A stretch of 58,033 nt of DNA from a virus. Shown in pieces: positions 45,606-54,720 of this stretch (position 1 is its first letter; every line of letters begins with the position of its first letter). Where the stretch lies: the IMG/VR virus record IMGVR_UViG_3300032223_002716, positions 1 to 58,033 of that record. One strand, written 5' to 3'. Below the pieces are notes generated by a model. The model did not search any database. It was not told the origin of the DNA and saw only the letters and a list, made by a program, of their open reading frames with translations. Both the position numbers and the translations under genes were made by a program.

Positions 45606-47231
45606 ATGGAAAAGTTTAAACCAGAAAATATTAAATGTAAATGTGGTTGGGAATGGGTGACTGAAAAAAAAGATAGTCACCCATATCTATGCCATGAGTG
45701 TGGGTTTGATAATAAGACTCACAAATATAATTTTAAAGCGTTAAATGATTGGAAAATGAGTCAAAAACCTTATGTTGAAGAACGAAATGATAATATCATT
45801 AGAAGAACATTTTCTGAGAGTGCTGATGAACATGAATTAACTTGGCATAGAGATAGAGAAGATAGAATAGTTATACCAATTAACGAGAATGATTGGTTAG
45901 TTCAATTTGATAATGAATTACCAAGAAAGTTAAATGTTGATGAAGAATTTTTTATACCTAAGAACACTTTTCATAGAGTTATAAAAGGTAAATCAGATTT
46001 AGTTGTTGAGATTATTGAAACTACTTTTGAAGAAGACGAGTATGAAGTTTATGAAATACTTGAAGAAGGTAAAAAGAAGAAGAAAAAGAAGAAGAAAGAT
46101 GCATGTTACTACAAAGTTAGAAGTAGATACGATGTATGGCCAAGTGCATACGCTAGTGGGGCATTAGTTAAATGTCGTAAAGTTGGTGCTAAAAACTGGG
46201 GTAACAGTACAGATGAATCTATTAATGAAGAAGTTACATCAGCTGAACCAAAGGAAGATAGTGCATTAACTAAAGCATTAAATATTTTGAGTAACTTCAT
46301 TAGAGGTAAAGAAGTCAATGCATTTTTAAATAAAATTAAAACTGTTCAAACATTTGGAGATTTTATATTAAAACCTAAAAAAGCTACCGAAGGTTCTAAT
46401 GGTTTTGAGATAGTTATTTTTGATAAAGAAAATAAAAAGAAGGTTGGTGGATTTGTAGCTATAATTTATAAAAGTGCTAAAACTGGTTTATATAATTTAC
46501 AAATTAGAAAAGCATACACATTTCCAGAATATAGAGGTCGTGGTATTATGAGAACATTTTACCAAGAATTTAATGATTGGTTAAAAAATACTTTTGATAA
46601 CTTTGATAAATTTACATCGGATTTTATATTTTTATATAACAAAGATACTGGTAATTATGATGGGTTTAATATGTGGGAAGATTTGGTTAAAAAAGGTTTA
46701 GCACGTAGATTGGGTCCAGATAGTGAATATATACCACCACAACCAGATAAAAAAGGTATGTGGCATTTAGAACATGGTTATGTTTTAAATGAAGATACGT
46801 TAGAAGAGGAATGGTCTGCAAAATATAAAAAAAGCATAGATTGTAATAATCCAAAAGGATTTAGCCAAAAAGCTAATTGCCAAGGTAGAAAAAAACATGA
46901 TGAGAGTGTTGAGGAATTACATGTTCATGAAGCTAAAAAAACTGATTTTTCTAAAGAGAAAGAACAAGGTTTACATGGTTGGTTTGCTAGACAAGGTGGT
47001 AAAGGTAAATCTAAAGGATGGGTTGATTGTAATACATGTAGAAAAGATTCAGAAACTGGTAAGAAAAAATGTAAACCTTGTGGTAGAAAAGAAGGTGAGC
47101 ATAGAGATTATCCAGCTTGTAGACCAACACCATCAGCTTGTGGAACTAAAGGTAAAGGTAAACACTGGGGTAAGAAAAGTTTAAAAGAATCAGTATGGGA
47201 TATTAATCCAATAATGCTAATAAAAAAGTAA
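45606..47231 (+). CDS. Multidomain protein: zinc ribbon, cupin-like, GNAT-like and basic modules
   Basis: A 541-residue mosaic. A zinc ribbon comes first (IKCKCGWEWV...YLCHECGF), then a cupin-like beta region (HRDREDRIVIPINENDWLVQ to KNTFHRVIKG). A lysine run and basic module follow (KKKKKDACYYKVRSRYDVWP), then a GNAT-like acyltransferase region (RKAYTFPEYRGRGIMRTFYQ). Two Cys/Lys-rich modules at the end (YKKSIDCNNPKGFSQKANCQ; a WVDCNTCRKDSE/CKPCGRKEGEHRDYP region) resemble DUF5872-like phage segments. The basic modules suggest contact with packaged DNA; the acyltransferase may act on phage or host targets. The ATG at 45606 avoids overlap with the previous gene. Confidence 0.7.
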   Translation: MEKFKPENIKCKCGWEWVTEKKDSHPYLCHECGFDNKTHKYNFKALNDWKMSQKPYVEERNDNIIRRTFSESADEHELTWHRDREDRIVIPINENDWLVQFDNELPRKLNVDEEFFIPKNTFHRVIKGKSDLVVEIIETTFEEDEYEVYEILEEGKKKKKKKKKDACYYKVRSRYDVWPSAYASGALVKCRKVGAKNWGNSTDESINEEVTSAEPKEDSALTKALNILSNFIRGKEVNAFLNKIKTVQTFGDFILKPKKATEGSNGFEIVIFDKENKKKVGGFVAIIYKSAKTGLYNLQIRKAYTFPEYRGRGIMRTFYQEFNDWLKNTFDNFDKFTSDFIFLYNKDTGNYDGFNMWEDLVKKGLARRLGPDSEYIPPQPDKKGMWHLEHGYVLNEDTLEEEWSAKYKKSIDCNNPKGFSQKANCQGRKKHDESVEELHVHEAKKTDFSKEKEQGLHGWFARQGGKGKSKGWVDCNTCRKDSETGKKKCKPCGRKEGEHRDYPACRPTPSACGTKGKGKHWGKKSLKESVWDINPIMLIKK

Positions 47232-47234
47232 TAA

Positions 47235-47627
47235 ATGGAAAAGTTGTATTTAATTTATATAAATAGTGTAGGTAAAGACTGGCAAGGTAATTACTTATAT
47301 GAGTTTTTGTATTCAAACACTATCAAAGACGTTGATGGTGAAGATTGGGATGCTGTACCAGCATCTAATAGACCAGAACCACCTCGTGAGGAATTTGTTA
47401 AGAAGGTTGGTAAGTTAACTACAAATGTTAAATTATCTTTGGTTCAAGAAAGTGATACATTTAGTGTATGGGATGCAGTTGATGGTATTATCGCTTTAGG
47501 TTGGGAAAATATTGATGAATATGATGAATACCCAGAAGTTAGACTTTGGTTTAAGTTTGGTGAGGAAATCAAAACAGTTAATGATAAACTATATGAAAAG
47601 GATATAGTATTAGAATATAATAAATAA
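47235..47627 (+). CDS. Conserved-looking head-region protein, 130 aa
   Basis: MEKLYLIYINSVGKDWQGNY opens a mixed alpha/beta protein with DVDGEDWDAVPASNRPEPP. I have seen similar proteins encoded near T4-like head genes, but no function is known to me. It begins 3 nt after the preceding stop, so it is probably co-translated. Confidence 0.6.
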   Translation: MEKLYLIYINSVGKDWQGNYLYEFLYSNTIKDVDGEDWDAVPASNRPEPPREEFVKKVGKLTTNVKLSLVQESDTFSVWDAVDGIIALGWENIDEYDEYPEVRLWFKFGEEIKTVNDKLYEKDIVLEYNK

Positions 47628-47647
47628 TATTAAATAATATAATTATT

Positions 47648-48019
47648 ATGAGAATTAAGAAAAAAGAACTTTTGGAAGCTTTGGACCCAAATAAAACTAT
47701 TGATAATTTAAATAAGGGGAGAGACGTTATAAATGCTGCTAAAGATTTTGAAGATTATGCTAAAACAGTTGTGAAACCAGAAGTAGCGGATGAATTAACT
47801 AATGCAATAGTTGAACCTAAAGAACAAAATTTAGAAGAAGAAAGTGCTGATAAAGTTCATACTAAAAAATTTGATAGTTGCGTAAAAAAAGTTAAAGCTA
47901 ATAGTCATGTAGATAATCCTTATGCTGTTTGTCAAGATTCTTTAGGTAAGGATGCTATTAGAAAGGCTCATCAAAGAACTGTTAAAGAAGTTATTAAAGT
48001 AAAAAATTTAAAAAAATAA
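47648..48019 (+). CDS. Hypothetical basic protein, 123 aa
   Basis: Starts MRIKKKELLEALDPNKTIDN; ELLE|A fits a prohead-protease site. The C-terminal half (HTKKFDSCVKKVKANSHVDN then PYAVCQDSLGKDAIRKAHQR) is a Cys/Lys module repeated in many phage head-region proteins. It is probably packaged or head-bound. This is inference from composition and neighbours. Confidence 0.55.
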   Translation: MRIKKKELLEALDPNKTIDNLNKGRDVINAAKDFEDYAKTVVKPEVADELTNAIVEPKEQNLEEESADKVHTKKFDSCVKKVKANSHVDNPYAVCQDSLGKDAIRKAHQRTVKEVIKVKNLKK

Positions 48020-48021
48020 TC

Positions 48022-49200
48022 ATGGGAGATTATAAACATATAGCTAAACGTATATTGGTTGAGAACCGAATTAAAGGTTTGCGTGAAAAATATCACAATA
48101 CTTTATACCATGAAGGTATTAATGAAATTATGCACCCAGATATTGAGGAATCAATATTGAACAGTGAGCATTCATTAACTGAGTGTGGTATTTTTCCACA
48201 ATCAGAGATACCTTTTGATATTGCTTTAATTGGTGATAGATTTAAAGATGTGGTATTAAATGGTAGAGAAGCATTTGATGTTAATCATGTTGACCCTAAC
48301 GATATGTATATGCATATGGACCATTTATTTGAAGAGACTCTAGAAATGGAGAAACCAAATAAAAAAAAGTTAGAGGAATTAGCGGTTAAAATGATGATGG
48401 AAGAATTTGAGATACCAGAAGGTGCTATCAAGTTTGAAGCTGAATTAACTACTGAAATTGAACCAAGTAAGAAATCAAATAAAGTAACTGAGGATACTAT
48501 TTTTGAGGACCATGATGAGTTAGTTAAAGGTAATGATGAGATTAAGAAAAGAAGAGCAATAAATGCTTTAATGGCTGGTGCCTCAAAAAATCTTGACCAT
48601 TTATACCATTTCTTTGGTGGTGAGTTAAAAAATATGAATACTAAGTTATTAAGTAACTATAAAAAAATTATGGCTGCAAATGACTTCTTATCATATGCTG
48701 AACCAGAGAATGATGATATGGTTGAAGGTGGGAATTGTGATGTAGTATACGAAAGTAAGAAGAATGGTGAGATTACTCCAACTGTAACAGCAAAAGCAAT
48801 GACTTTCCCTATTTTAGTATCTGAGTTATATAGAGGTGTTATGGAAGTGTTATCAACACATGGTATTCCAAATAATCCTAAGTTATTGGAATATGCGATT
48901 AATAACGCTGATTATGATGGTGCTAAACCATGGGATGAGAGAATTGGTCCTAAAATGTGGGATAGATTCTGTGAGGAAATCCCTAGAAAAGATATGAATG
49001 TAAAACATTTGGTATTTGCTGAATTTATTAAGAAGCCAGCTGTAGAATTTTTACATGATTTAAGAGAAGTATTAGGTAAAACTAAACATGGTAAACATGT
49101 AATATTAGAGATACTTTCACATGTTAAAAAAGAACTTGAAATGGAAGAGCAGATTAGGGAACTAAACGATACACATTTTGAGCGTGAAGACTTTGAATAA
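48022..49200 (+). CDS. Hypothetical head-module protein, 392 aa
   Basis: A Met/Glu-rich, helical protein of unknown function. It begins MGDYKHIAKRILVENRIKGL, again with a possible ILVE|N cleavage point. A Met/His-rich interior (DPNDMYMHMDHLFEETLEME) is notable and could bind metal. It lies directly upstream of the terminase, where T4-like phages vary, and ends at a terminator. Confidence 0.6.
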   Translation: MGDYKHIAKRILVENRIKGLREKYHNTLYHEGINEIMHPDIEESILNSEHSLTECGIFPQSEIPFDIALIGDRFKDVVLNGREAFDVNHVDPNDMYMHMDHLFEETLEMEKPNKKKLEELAVKMMMEEFEIPEGAIKFEAELTTEIEPSKKSNKVTEDTIFEDHDELVKGNDEIKKRRAINALMAGASKNLDHLYHFFGGELKNMNTKLLSNYKKIMAANDFLSYAEPENDDMVEGGNCDVVYESKKNGEITPTVTAKAMTFPILVSELYRGVMEVLSTHGIPNNPKLLEYAINNADYDGAKPWDERIGPKMWDRFCEEIPRKDMNVKHLVFAEFIKKPAVEFLHDLREVLGKTKHGKHVILEILSHVKKELEMEEQIRELNDTHFEREDFE

Positions 49201-49211
49201 ACTTAAATAAG

Positions 49212-49237
49212 ACCATCAATAATTGATGGTTTTTTTG
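49212..49237 (+). terminator. Rho-independent terminator
   Basis: ACCATCAAT and ATTGATGGT form a 9-bp stem followed by seven Ts. It separates the 43-49 kb block from terminase. Confidence 0.85.
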
Positions 49238-49254
49238 TTTTTACTAGTATTTGC

Positions 49255-49270
49255 ATATTTATTAATAAAA
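49255..49270 (+). promoter_or_regulatory. Candidate late promoter motif (terminase)
   Basis: ATATTTATTAATAAAA, 4 nt before the terminase ATG, identical to the copy before the lysozyme gene. Confidence 0.6.
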
Positions 49271-49274
49271 ACTT

Positions 49275-51008
49275 ATGCTAACAGCAGTAGAAATATTTGA
49301 AGAATATGCTAAATGTCTGAATAATCCAATTTATGCAATTGAGACTTATTTACAGACATTTGATAAAACTCAAGAAGGTTTTGTTCCATTTAAACTTTTT
49401 GTTAGACAGAAAGAAATTGTTAGAGCATATGAGAAACATAGATTTAATTTAGTCACCAAACCACGACAAGCTGGTATATCAACAACCACGCAAGCTTATT
49501 GTGGCATAAAGATTGGATTTGCCGACCCTAATAACCCTGAGACAATAATTGTTATTGCCAATAAGTTAACATTGGCTAAGAAGTTCTTAAAAGGGATAAA
49601 AGACTATGTTAGTCAATTACCTAGATGGGTATGGGGTGGTGAATATTATGGTGATAAAGAAAAAGAGAAGAAAAGTATCTTTGTGAAAGATTCTCAGATT
49701 GAGGTTGAATTACCAAATGGTTCTAAGATTATTGCGGTAGCAACATCTGAGGATGCATTAAGGGGATATACACCAACATTCCTAATCTTTGATGAGGCAG
49801 CCTTTATCGATAGAGGTGCTGATTTATATGCAGCAGCTGTAACATCGTTAGGTACTGGGGGTAGAGCAATATTAATCTCAACACCAAATGGTTATGACCC
49901 ATTATATTATAAAACTTATGAACAAGCTAAGAGGGGTGAGAATACATATAATATTATAGAATTAAAATGGTATGAAGACCCTAGGTACAATAAAGACTTA
50001 AGTTGGACCAAAAATGAAGAAACTGTTAAGGAATATGAATTTAGTATAGAATCCTACGCTAAGAAAATAAAAGATGGTTGGAAACCAGCATCTTCTTGGT
50101 ATATAAACATGTGTAAGAACATGAACAACGATAAGAAGAAGATTGCACAAGAGTTAGATGTATCATTCTTAGGTTCTGGGGGTAACGTAATAGATGATGA
50201 ATTTATTGACTTCCATGAGAAGAATAATGTAACTGAACCTAAGTATGTTGATAAAACATATTTTGATGGTAATAGTGGTTTAATATGGATTTGGTCTGAA
50301 CCTATCGAAGGTCATGAGTATATAATGGCAGCTGACGTTGCTAGAGGTGATGGTGCCGATTATTCATGTTTTCAGATTATAGATTTTACCACAATGGAAC
50401 AAGTTGTTGAATTTCAAGGTAAAATACCGCCAGATAACTTTGCTGAAGTATTAAACATATATGGTTTAAAATATGATGCATTTTTAATTGTTGATAATAT
50501 TGGTGTTGGTAATACTACAACTAGTAAATTGGTTGAGTTGAAATATCCAGATTTATATTACGAAGAAAAAACTAAAGATAATAAAGTAGCTGGATTTAAT
50601 ATTAACGGATGTAGATTACAATTAATCTCTAATTTGGAGATAGCAATTAGAACAAATACCATTAAGATAAATTCAATACGATTAATCCATGAGATGAAGA
50701 CATTCATTTATAAAAATGGTAGACCAGACCATATGGAAGGTTATCATGATGATTGTTTAATGAGTCTTGGTATGGCTTTATGGATATTGGAATCATCATT
50801 TAAAAGTTTAAAGAAAGCAAAAGAACAAACTAAGGCTATTTTAGCTGGATGGACTGTAGGTGGTAGTGATAGTTATAATTCAACTATAACAACTACTGAC
50901 CCAGTAACTAATAAGAAGGTAACTAAAATTAATCCAAATCATTCTGCGTATAGAAATGTACAAGACCCTAATGGAGATTATATGTGGTTATTTTCAGGAA
51001 TGAGATAA
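49275..51008 (+). CDS. terL: Terminase large subunit (gp17-like)
   Basis: A 577-residue DNA-packaging motor. ATPase motifs: Walker A TKPRQAGISTTTQA (about 61-74), Walker B TFLIFDEAAFID (about 169-180), and coupling motif ILISTPNGYD. RNase-H-like nuclease motifs: MAADVARGDGADYS with the first catalytic Asp, FLIVDNIGVGNTT, and EGYHDDCLMSLGMAL with the last Asp pair. Length and motif order match T4 gp17. It pumps DNA into proheads and cuts concatemers. A portal gene follows after one small gene, with no tail sheath or tube genes between, unlike T4. Confidence 0.97.
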   Translation: MLTAVEIFEEYAKCLNNPIYAIETYLQTFDKTQEGFVPFKLFVRQKEIVRAYEKHRFNLVTKPRQAGISTTTQAYCGIKIGFADPNNPETIIVIANKLTLAKKFLKGIKDYVSQLPRWVWGGEYYGDKEKEKKSIFVKDSQIEVELPNGSKIIAVATSEDALRGYTPTFLIFDEAAFIDRGADLYAAAVTSLGTGGRAILISTPNGYDPLYYKTYEQAKRGENTYNIIELKWYEDPRYNKDLSWTKNEETVKEYEFSIESYAKKIKDGWKPASSWYINMCKNMNNDKKKIAQELDVSFLGSGGNVIDDEFIDFHEKNNVTEPKYVDKTYFDGNSGLIWIWSEPIEGHEYIMAADVARGDGADYSCFQIIDFTTMEQVVEFQGKIPPDNFAEVLNIYGLKYDAFLIVDNIGVGNTTTSKLVELKYPDLYYEEKTKDNKVAGFNINGCRLQLISNLEIAIRTNTIKINSIRLIHEMKTFIYKNGRPDHMEGYHDDCLMSLGMALWILESSFKSLKKAKEQTKAILAGWTVGGSDSYNSTITTTDPVTNKKVTKINPNHSAYRNVQDPNGDYMWLFSGMR

Positions 51009-51020
51009 AAACAAATAATT

Positions 51021-51260
51021 ATGGCAAAAGTAATTTATGGAAAACCGTCAATATCGGTTAGAGGTGGTTTAGCTGAATTGTATTCATGGTCACCTGGTTC
51101 AAATGATAAAACTAGTAAAAAAACTGGTGTAGCCAATGGACCTAGTGGTGTTGGTTGTAGTTTAAATGAGGATTACAATGTATCATACGTGTATGAATTA
51201 TTGTTTACAGATGGTGCGGATAAAAGAATGTCTTATGTAGTTTGTGATTACGTAGAATAA
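51021..51260 (+). CDS. Small structural-like protein, 79 aa
   Basis: A Gly/Ser-rich beta protein (SVRGGLAELYSWSPGSNDKT, GPSGVGCSLNEDYNVSYVYE) placed between terminase and portal genes. It may be a head decoration or connector accessory protein. No family recognised; its style is similar to 43023-43268. Confidence 0.55.
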   Translation: MAKVIYGKPSISVRGGLAELYSWSPGSNDKTSKKTGVANGPSGVGCSLNEDYNVSYVYELLFTDGADKRMSYVVCDYVE

Positions 51261-51306
51261 CTATTTAAATTTTCAAAGATTTAATTATAATAATAATAAA
51301 AAAAAT

Positions 51307-53319
51307 ATGGCAGATAATAAAAAAACCGTATTCCAGAGACTTAATACTATATTTGATGCAACTGGTGTTGATTTAACTAAAGTAAATCAAACCGTTAACA
51401 AATATTCTATTGGTAATGATGTGTTACTTAAAACACAATCTAAAGAGGAATATGAAGCAGCTAAATTACAAGCACAACAAGCTAAATTCTTAGGTAGTGT
51501 TTGGAGAAAAACTGAGAATGAATTAATTCAACACTCCATGCATTATGAAACAACTCGTATTGGTTCATATGCTGATTTTGAATCCATGGAATTTTATCCA
51601 GAAATTGCTGCGGCATTGGATATTATGATGGAAGAATCTACTACTGTAAACAGTAAAGGTAGAGTATTGAATGTTTATTCCGATAGTAAACGTATTCAAG
51701 GTATATTAGAAGATTTATTCTTCAATAGACTTGATTTACATGCAAGTTTACCAATGTGGACTAGAAACGTATGTAAGTATGGTGATAACTTCATATTATT
51801 AAACATTGACGATAAAAAAGGTATCGTTGGTGCTAGACAGTTACCTAACTTCGAGATTGAAAGAAGAGAAGGTGATATTGTTCAAAATCAATATAGTGGA
51901 GAATGGACAGTTAATAACGAAGGTGAGGATGCTAAAGTTAAATTCTTTTGGAGAGGTCGTGATATGGAATTTAATTCATGGCAAATTGCTCACTTTAGAT
52001 TATTAGGTGATGATAGACGTTTACCATATGGTACATCGGTATTAGAAAAAGCTAGACGTATTTGGAAACAATTACAGTTATCAGAAGATGCGATGTTAGT
52101 ATATCGTGTAACTAGAGCACCAGAAAGACGTGTATATAAAATATATGTTGGTAATATCGATGAACAAGATGTACCACAATACGTTGATGATATTGCTAAT
52201 AGGTTTAAAAGAAAACCAGTTATTGACCCACAAACTGGTCAAATCGATTTAAGATATAACCAATTAGCAAATGACCAAGATTATTTTATTCCAGTAAGGG
52301 ATGAGAATGCTGCAACTCCAATCGATACATTACAAGGTGCATCTAACTTGGACCAGATTGCTGATATTCAATACTTACAAAGAAAATTGTTTACTGCACT
52401 TAGAGTTCCAAAAACTTTCTTAGGTTTTGAGGAAGCAACTGGTGATGGTAAAAACTTGGCTATGCAAGATGTTCGTTTCTCTAGAACAATTAATAGAATA
52501 CAACAAGCGATTATTGCTGAATTAAATAAAATAGCAATTATCCATTTATATATGTTAGGTTTTGAGGATGAGATTTCTAATTTTAACCTATCATTGAATA
52601 ACCCATCTACTCAAGCTAAGATGTTGGAAATTGAGCAATTACAAGCTAAAATGACATTGTATAAAGATGCAGTATCAGAAGCTGGTAACGGATTCATGGG
52701 TATGTCTATGACTAGAGCTAGAAGAGATATTTTAGGTTGGACTGATGAAGAAATTAAGAAAGATTTCTTAGAACAAAGATTAGAGAAAGCAGCAGCTGCT
52801 GAAATAGAGAATACATCGGCAGTAATTAAACATACTGGTATGTTTGATGAAGTTGATGGTGTATACGGTGATATTAACGCTGCGATTGCTGGTGCTGGTG
52901 AAGGTGGTGAAGATGCTGGTGGAGCTATCGGTGGTGGTGGCGGTGGTTCATTCGGTGGCGGTGGATTTGGTAGTGCAACTGAAACACCAGAAGCTGGTGA
53001 AGAGGCTACCCCAGAGGCTGGTGAAGAAGCTACTCCAGAGGCTGGAACAGAAACACCTGAAGCTGGAGCAGAGGCGGCACCTGAAGAAACATTAGCTGAA
53101 CAAATTAAGAAAACTAACCAATTATTGACTGAGAATACTAAGCAGTTAAATCAAAGAAAAAATAAATACAGTAAAATGTATGTGAACCGATTAATTGATA
53201 ATATAGAACATAAAGAAACTATTATTAATGAGAGAGTTGCAATCTATGATAAAACGCTTAAAATCAATGAAGATATAAACGGAATGATTAACGATATAGA
53301 TAATATGTTAAAGGATTAA
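51307..53319 (+). CDS. Portal vertex protein (gp20-like)
   Basis: A 670-residue T4-type portal. Landmarks include SYADFESMEFYPEIAAALDI (typical start of the gp20 core), RNVCKYGDNFILLN, WQIAHFRLLGDDRRLPYGTS, PERRVYKIYVGNI, and YLQRKLFTALRVPKTFLGFE. The dodecameric portal is the DNA entry channel and the start site of prohead assembly. The C-terminal 130 residues are unusual: a Gly-rich run and imperfect PEAGEEAT repeats, then a helical end. Compared with T4 gp20 (524 residues) it is about 146 longer, mainly in that tail. Confidence 0.95.
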   Translation: MADNKKTVFQRLNTIFDATGVDLTKVNQTVNKYSIGNDVLLKTQSKEEYEAAKLQAQQAKFLGSVWRKTENELIQHSMHYETTRIGSYADFESMEFYPEIAAALDIMMEESTTVNSKGRVLNVYSDSKRIQGILEDLFFNRLDLHASLPMWTRNVCKYGDNFILLNIDDKKGIVGARQLPNFEIERREGDIVQNQYSGEWTVNNEGEDAKVKFFWRGRDMEFNSWQIAHFRLLGDDRRLPYGTSVLEKARRIWKQLQLSEDAMLVYRVTRAPERRVYKIYVGNIDEQDVPQYVDDIANRFKRKPVIDPQTGQIDLRYNQLANDQDYFIPVRDENAATPIDTLQGASNLDQIADIQYLQRKLFTALRVPKTFLGFEEATGDGKNLAMQDVRFSRTINRIQQAIIAELNKIAIIHLYMLGFEDEISNFNLSLNNPSTQAKMLEIEQLQAKMTLYKDAVSEAGNGFMGMSMTRARRDILGWTDEEIKKDFLEQRLEKAAAAEIENTSAVIKHTGMFDEVDGVYGDINAAIAGAGEGGEDAGGAIGGGGGGSFGGGGFGSATETPEAGEEATPEAGEEATPEAGTETPEAGAEAAPEETLAEQIKKTNQLLTENTKQLNQRKNKYSKMYVNRLIDNIEHKETIINERVAIYDKTLKINEDINGMINDIDNMLKD

Positions 53320-53333
53320 TCCTTTAACATATT
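53302..53333 (+). terminator. Perfect inverted repeat at the portal gene end
   Basis: A 16-bp inverted repeat (arm AATATGTTAAAGGATT) overlaps the last portal codons and stop. It lacks a loop and a U tract, so it may be a weak terminator or an mRNA end stabiliser. Confidence 0.5.
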
Positions 53334-53339
53334 CTAATA

Positions 53340-53355
53340 ATATTTATTATTAAAT
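53340..53355 (+). promoter_or_regulatory. Candidate late promoter motif
   Basis: ATATTTATTATTAAAT, the same as at 42999, 7 nt before the gene at 53363. Confidence 0.55.
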
Positions 53356-53362
53356 TAAAACC

Positions 53363-54139
53363 ATGAGTAAAAACGTAAAAAATTTTGGTAAGATTAAGAA
53401 TACTTATAATACAATCTTAGTTGAGTCAATCACATCTAAAAAAGATGAGAATAAATCTTTATTTAAGAATTATATTAAAACGATTAAGAATGATGAGATT
53501 CTTAAAGAGCAATTTTTGATTTATAATAATATCGAAAATAAAATTGAGAAGGATAGATTTAAAGCTACTGAATATGTAAAAGAATCAATTGCTTTATTAT
53601 CTAAATACCCTAAACAATCTATTATTGAATCTAACGCTAAATTAATAGCTGATATTGCTTTTGAATTTGACGTAGATTATGATAAAAAAGATTTACATGA
53701 AGCAATTGCTACATTAGTATTCACTGATAGAAAAGCTAGTACATTAGATACTATCTTAGAAGCAACTGATAAAGTAGTTGATTACATTATGAATAATGAA
53801 CCTAAGACAATTAGTGAAGCGTTAGATATCCCTAATAGTATATTATTATCATTAAGCGTTGAAAACTTTAATGATGAATATAAAAATTTATCTGAGTCTG
53901 AAAAAGCTATTGTATCTGTAATGATTGAATCTACTCCAGAAGAGAAGGAAAAATTATTTAAAGACATTAATAACGAATGTTTATCGCTGGTTAACAGTAG
54001 ATTAGAAGAATCAGAAATTAACGCTAAAGAGAAATTACTATCGGTAAAAGAACGTTTATTAAACCAAGAATTTAATAAAGATAACTTCATTAAGGATGTT
54101 ACTAAGTTAATTGAATTAAAAGAAACGCTTAAGAACTAA
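53363..54139 (+). CDS. Putative prohead core protein
   Basis: A 258-residue charged, all-helical protein in the position T4 uses for the core proteins gp67/gp68 (between portal and prohead protease). TYNTILVESITSKKDEN contains ILVE|S, a likely prohead-protease site, and more (L/I)xE sites occur throughout. Sequence identity with gp67/68 cannot be judged by eye; the assignment is from position and composition. Confidence 0.55.
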   Translation: MSKNVKNFGKIKNTYNTILVESITSKKDENKSLFKNYIKTIKNDEILKEQFLIYNNIENKIEKDRFKATEYVKESIALLSKYPKQSIIESNAKLIADIAFEFDVDYDKKDLHEAIATLVFTDRKASTLDTILEATDKVVDYIMNNEPKTISEALDIPNSILLSLSVENFNDEYKNLSESEKAIVSVMIESTPEEKEKLFKDINNECLSLVNSRLEESEINAKEKLLSVKERLLNQEFNKDNFIKDVTKLIELKETLKN

Positions 54140-54195
54140 GATACCAGGTTGACTTTTTTTAATTATGCGTTATATTAATTAAAAAAAAAGTAAAT

Positions 54196-54636
54196 ATGTT
54201 AGTAAAAAAAGGTAAACAAATGAAGTTAGAAATGTTCGATAACTATAAAGTGAATATCGGAACTGTTGATAATAAAAATCCTAAAGCGTTATATGTAACG
54301 ATTTCAGCTTGGGGTAAACCAATCAACTTAGATGATGATAACTACACTATCGCAATTAAAAAATTAAATAAAGAAATCAAGAAGAAGGTATACGAAGTTT
54401 TACCTAAGAACTTGTTTGATGGAAATAGAACTATTGTTGATTTTGAAATTAAGGAATCTGGTATTTCAAATGAGAGAAGAAGTTACATGAATTGTGAAAT
54501 AACGCTGTATAAGTTAAATAATTTTAAGATACAGAGTAATTTAATTAATGATGCTGTTAAATCGGTTACAGCTAATGTAATTGCTGAAGTATTTGATTTA
54601 AACCCATATTTCACATTTCATAAAACAAAAAAATAA
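54196..54636 (+). CDS. Hypothetical head-module protein, 146 aa
   Basis: A small alpha/beta protein (KALYVTISAWGKPINLDDDN, RTIVDFEIKESGISNERRSY) without recognised family, encoded between the core protein and prohead protease genes. A second ATG at 54220 is an alternative start. A terminator follows. Confidence 0.6.
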   Translation: MLVKKGKQMKLEMFDNYKVNIGTVDNKNPKALYVTISAWGKPINLDDDNYTIAIKKLNKEIKKKVYEVLPKNLFDGNRTIVDFEIKESGISNERRSYMNCEITLYKLNNFKIQSNLINDAVKSVTANVIAEVFDLNPYFTFHKTKK

Positions 54637-54655
54637 ATAATAATCTCTTTTTAGG

Positions 54656-54687
54656 AACCTCTATATTAATTTATAGAGGTTTTTTTG
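54656..54687 (+). terminator. Rho-independent terminator
   Basis: AACCTCTATA and TATAGAGGTT pair around a 6-nt loop, followed by Ts. Confidence 0.85.
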
Positions 54688-54697
54688 TTTGTATCAC

Positions 54698-54713
54698 ATA
54701 TTTATTAATAAAA
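54698..54713 (+). promoter_or_regulatory. Candidate late promoter motif
   Basis: ATATTTATTAATAAAA again, 7 nt before the prohead protease ATG. Confidence 0.6.
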
Positions 54714-54720
54714 TATTAAT

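Noticed and set aside
53302-53333. Replication origin at the perfect inverted repeat after the portal gene
   Set aside because: A single gene-end palindrome without iterons or a nearby initiator is better explained as an RNA hairpin.
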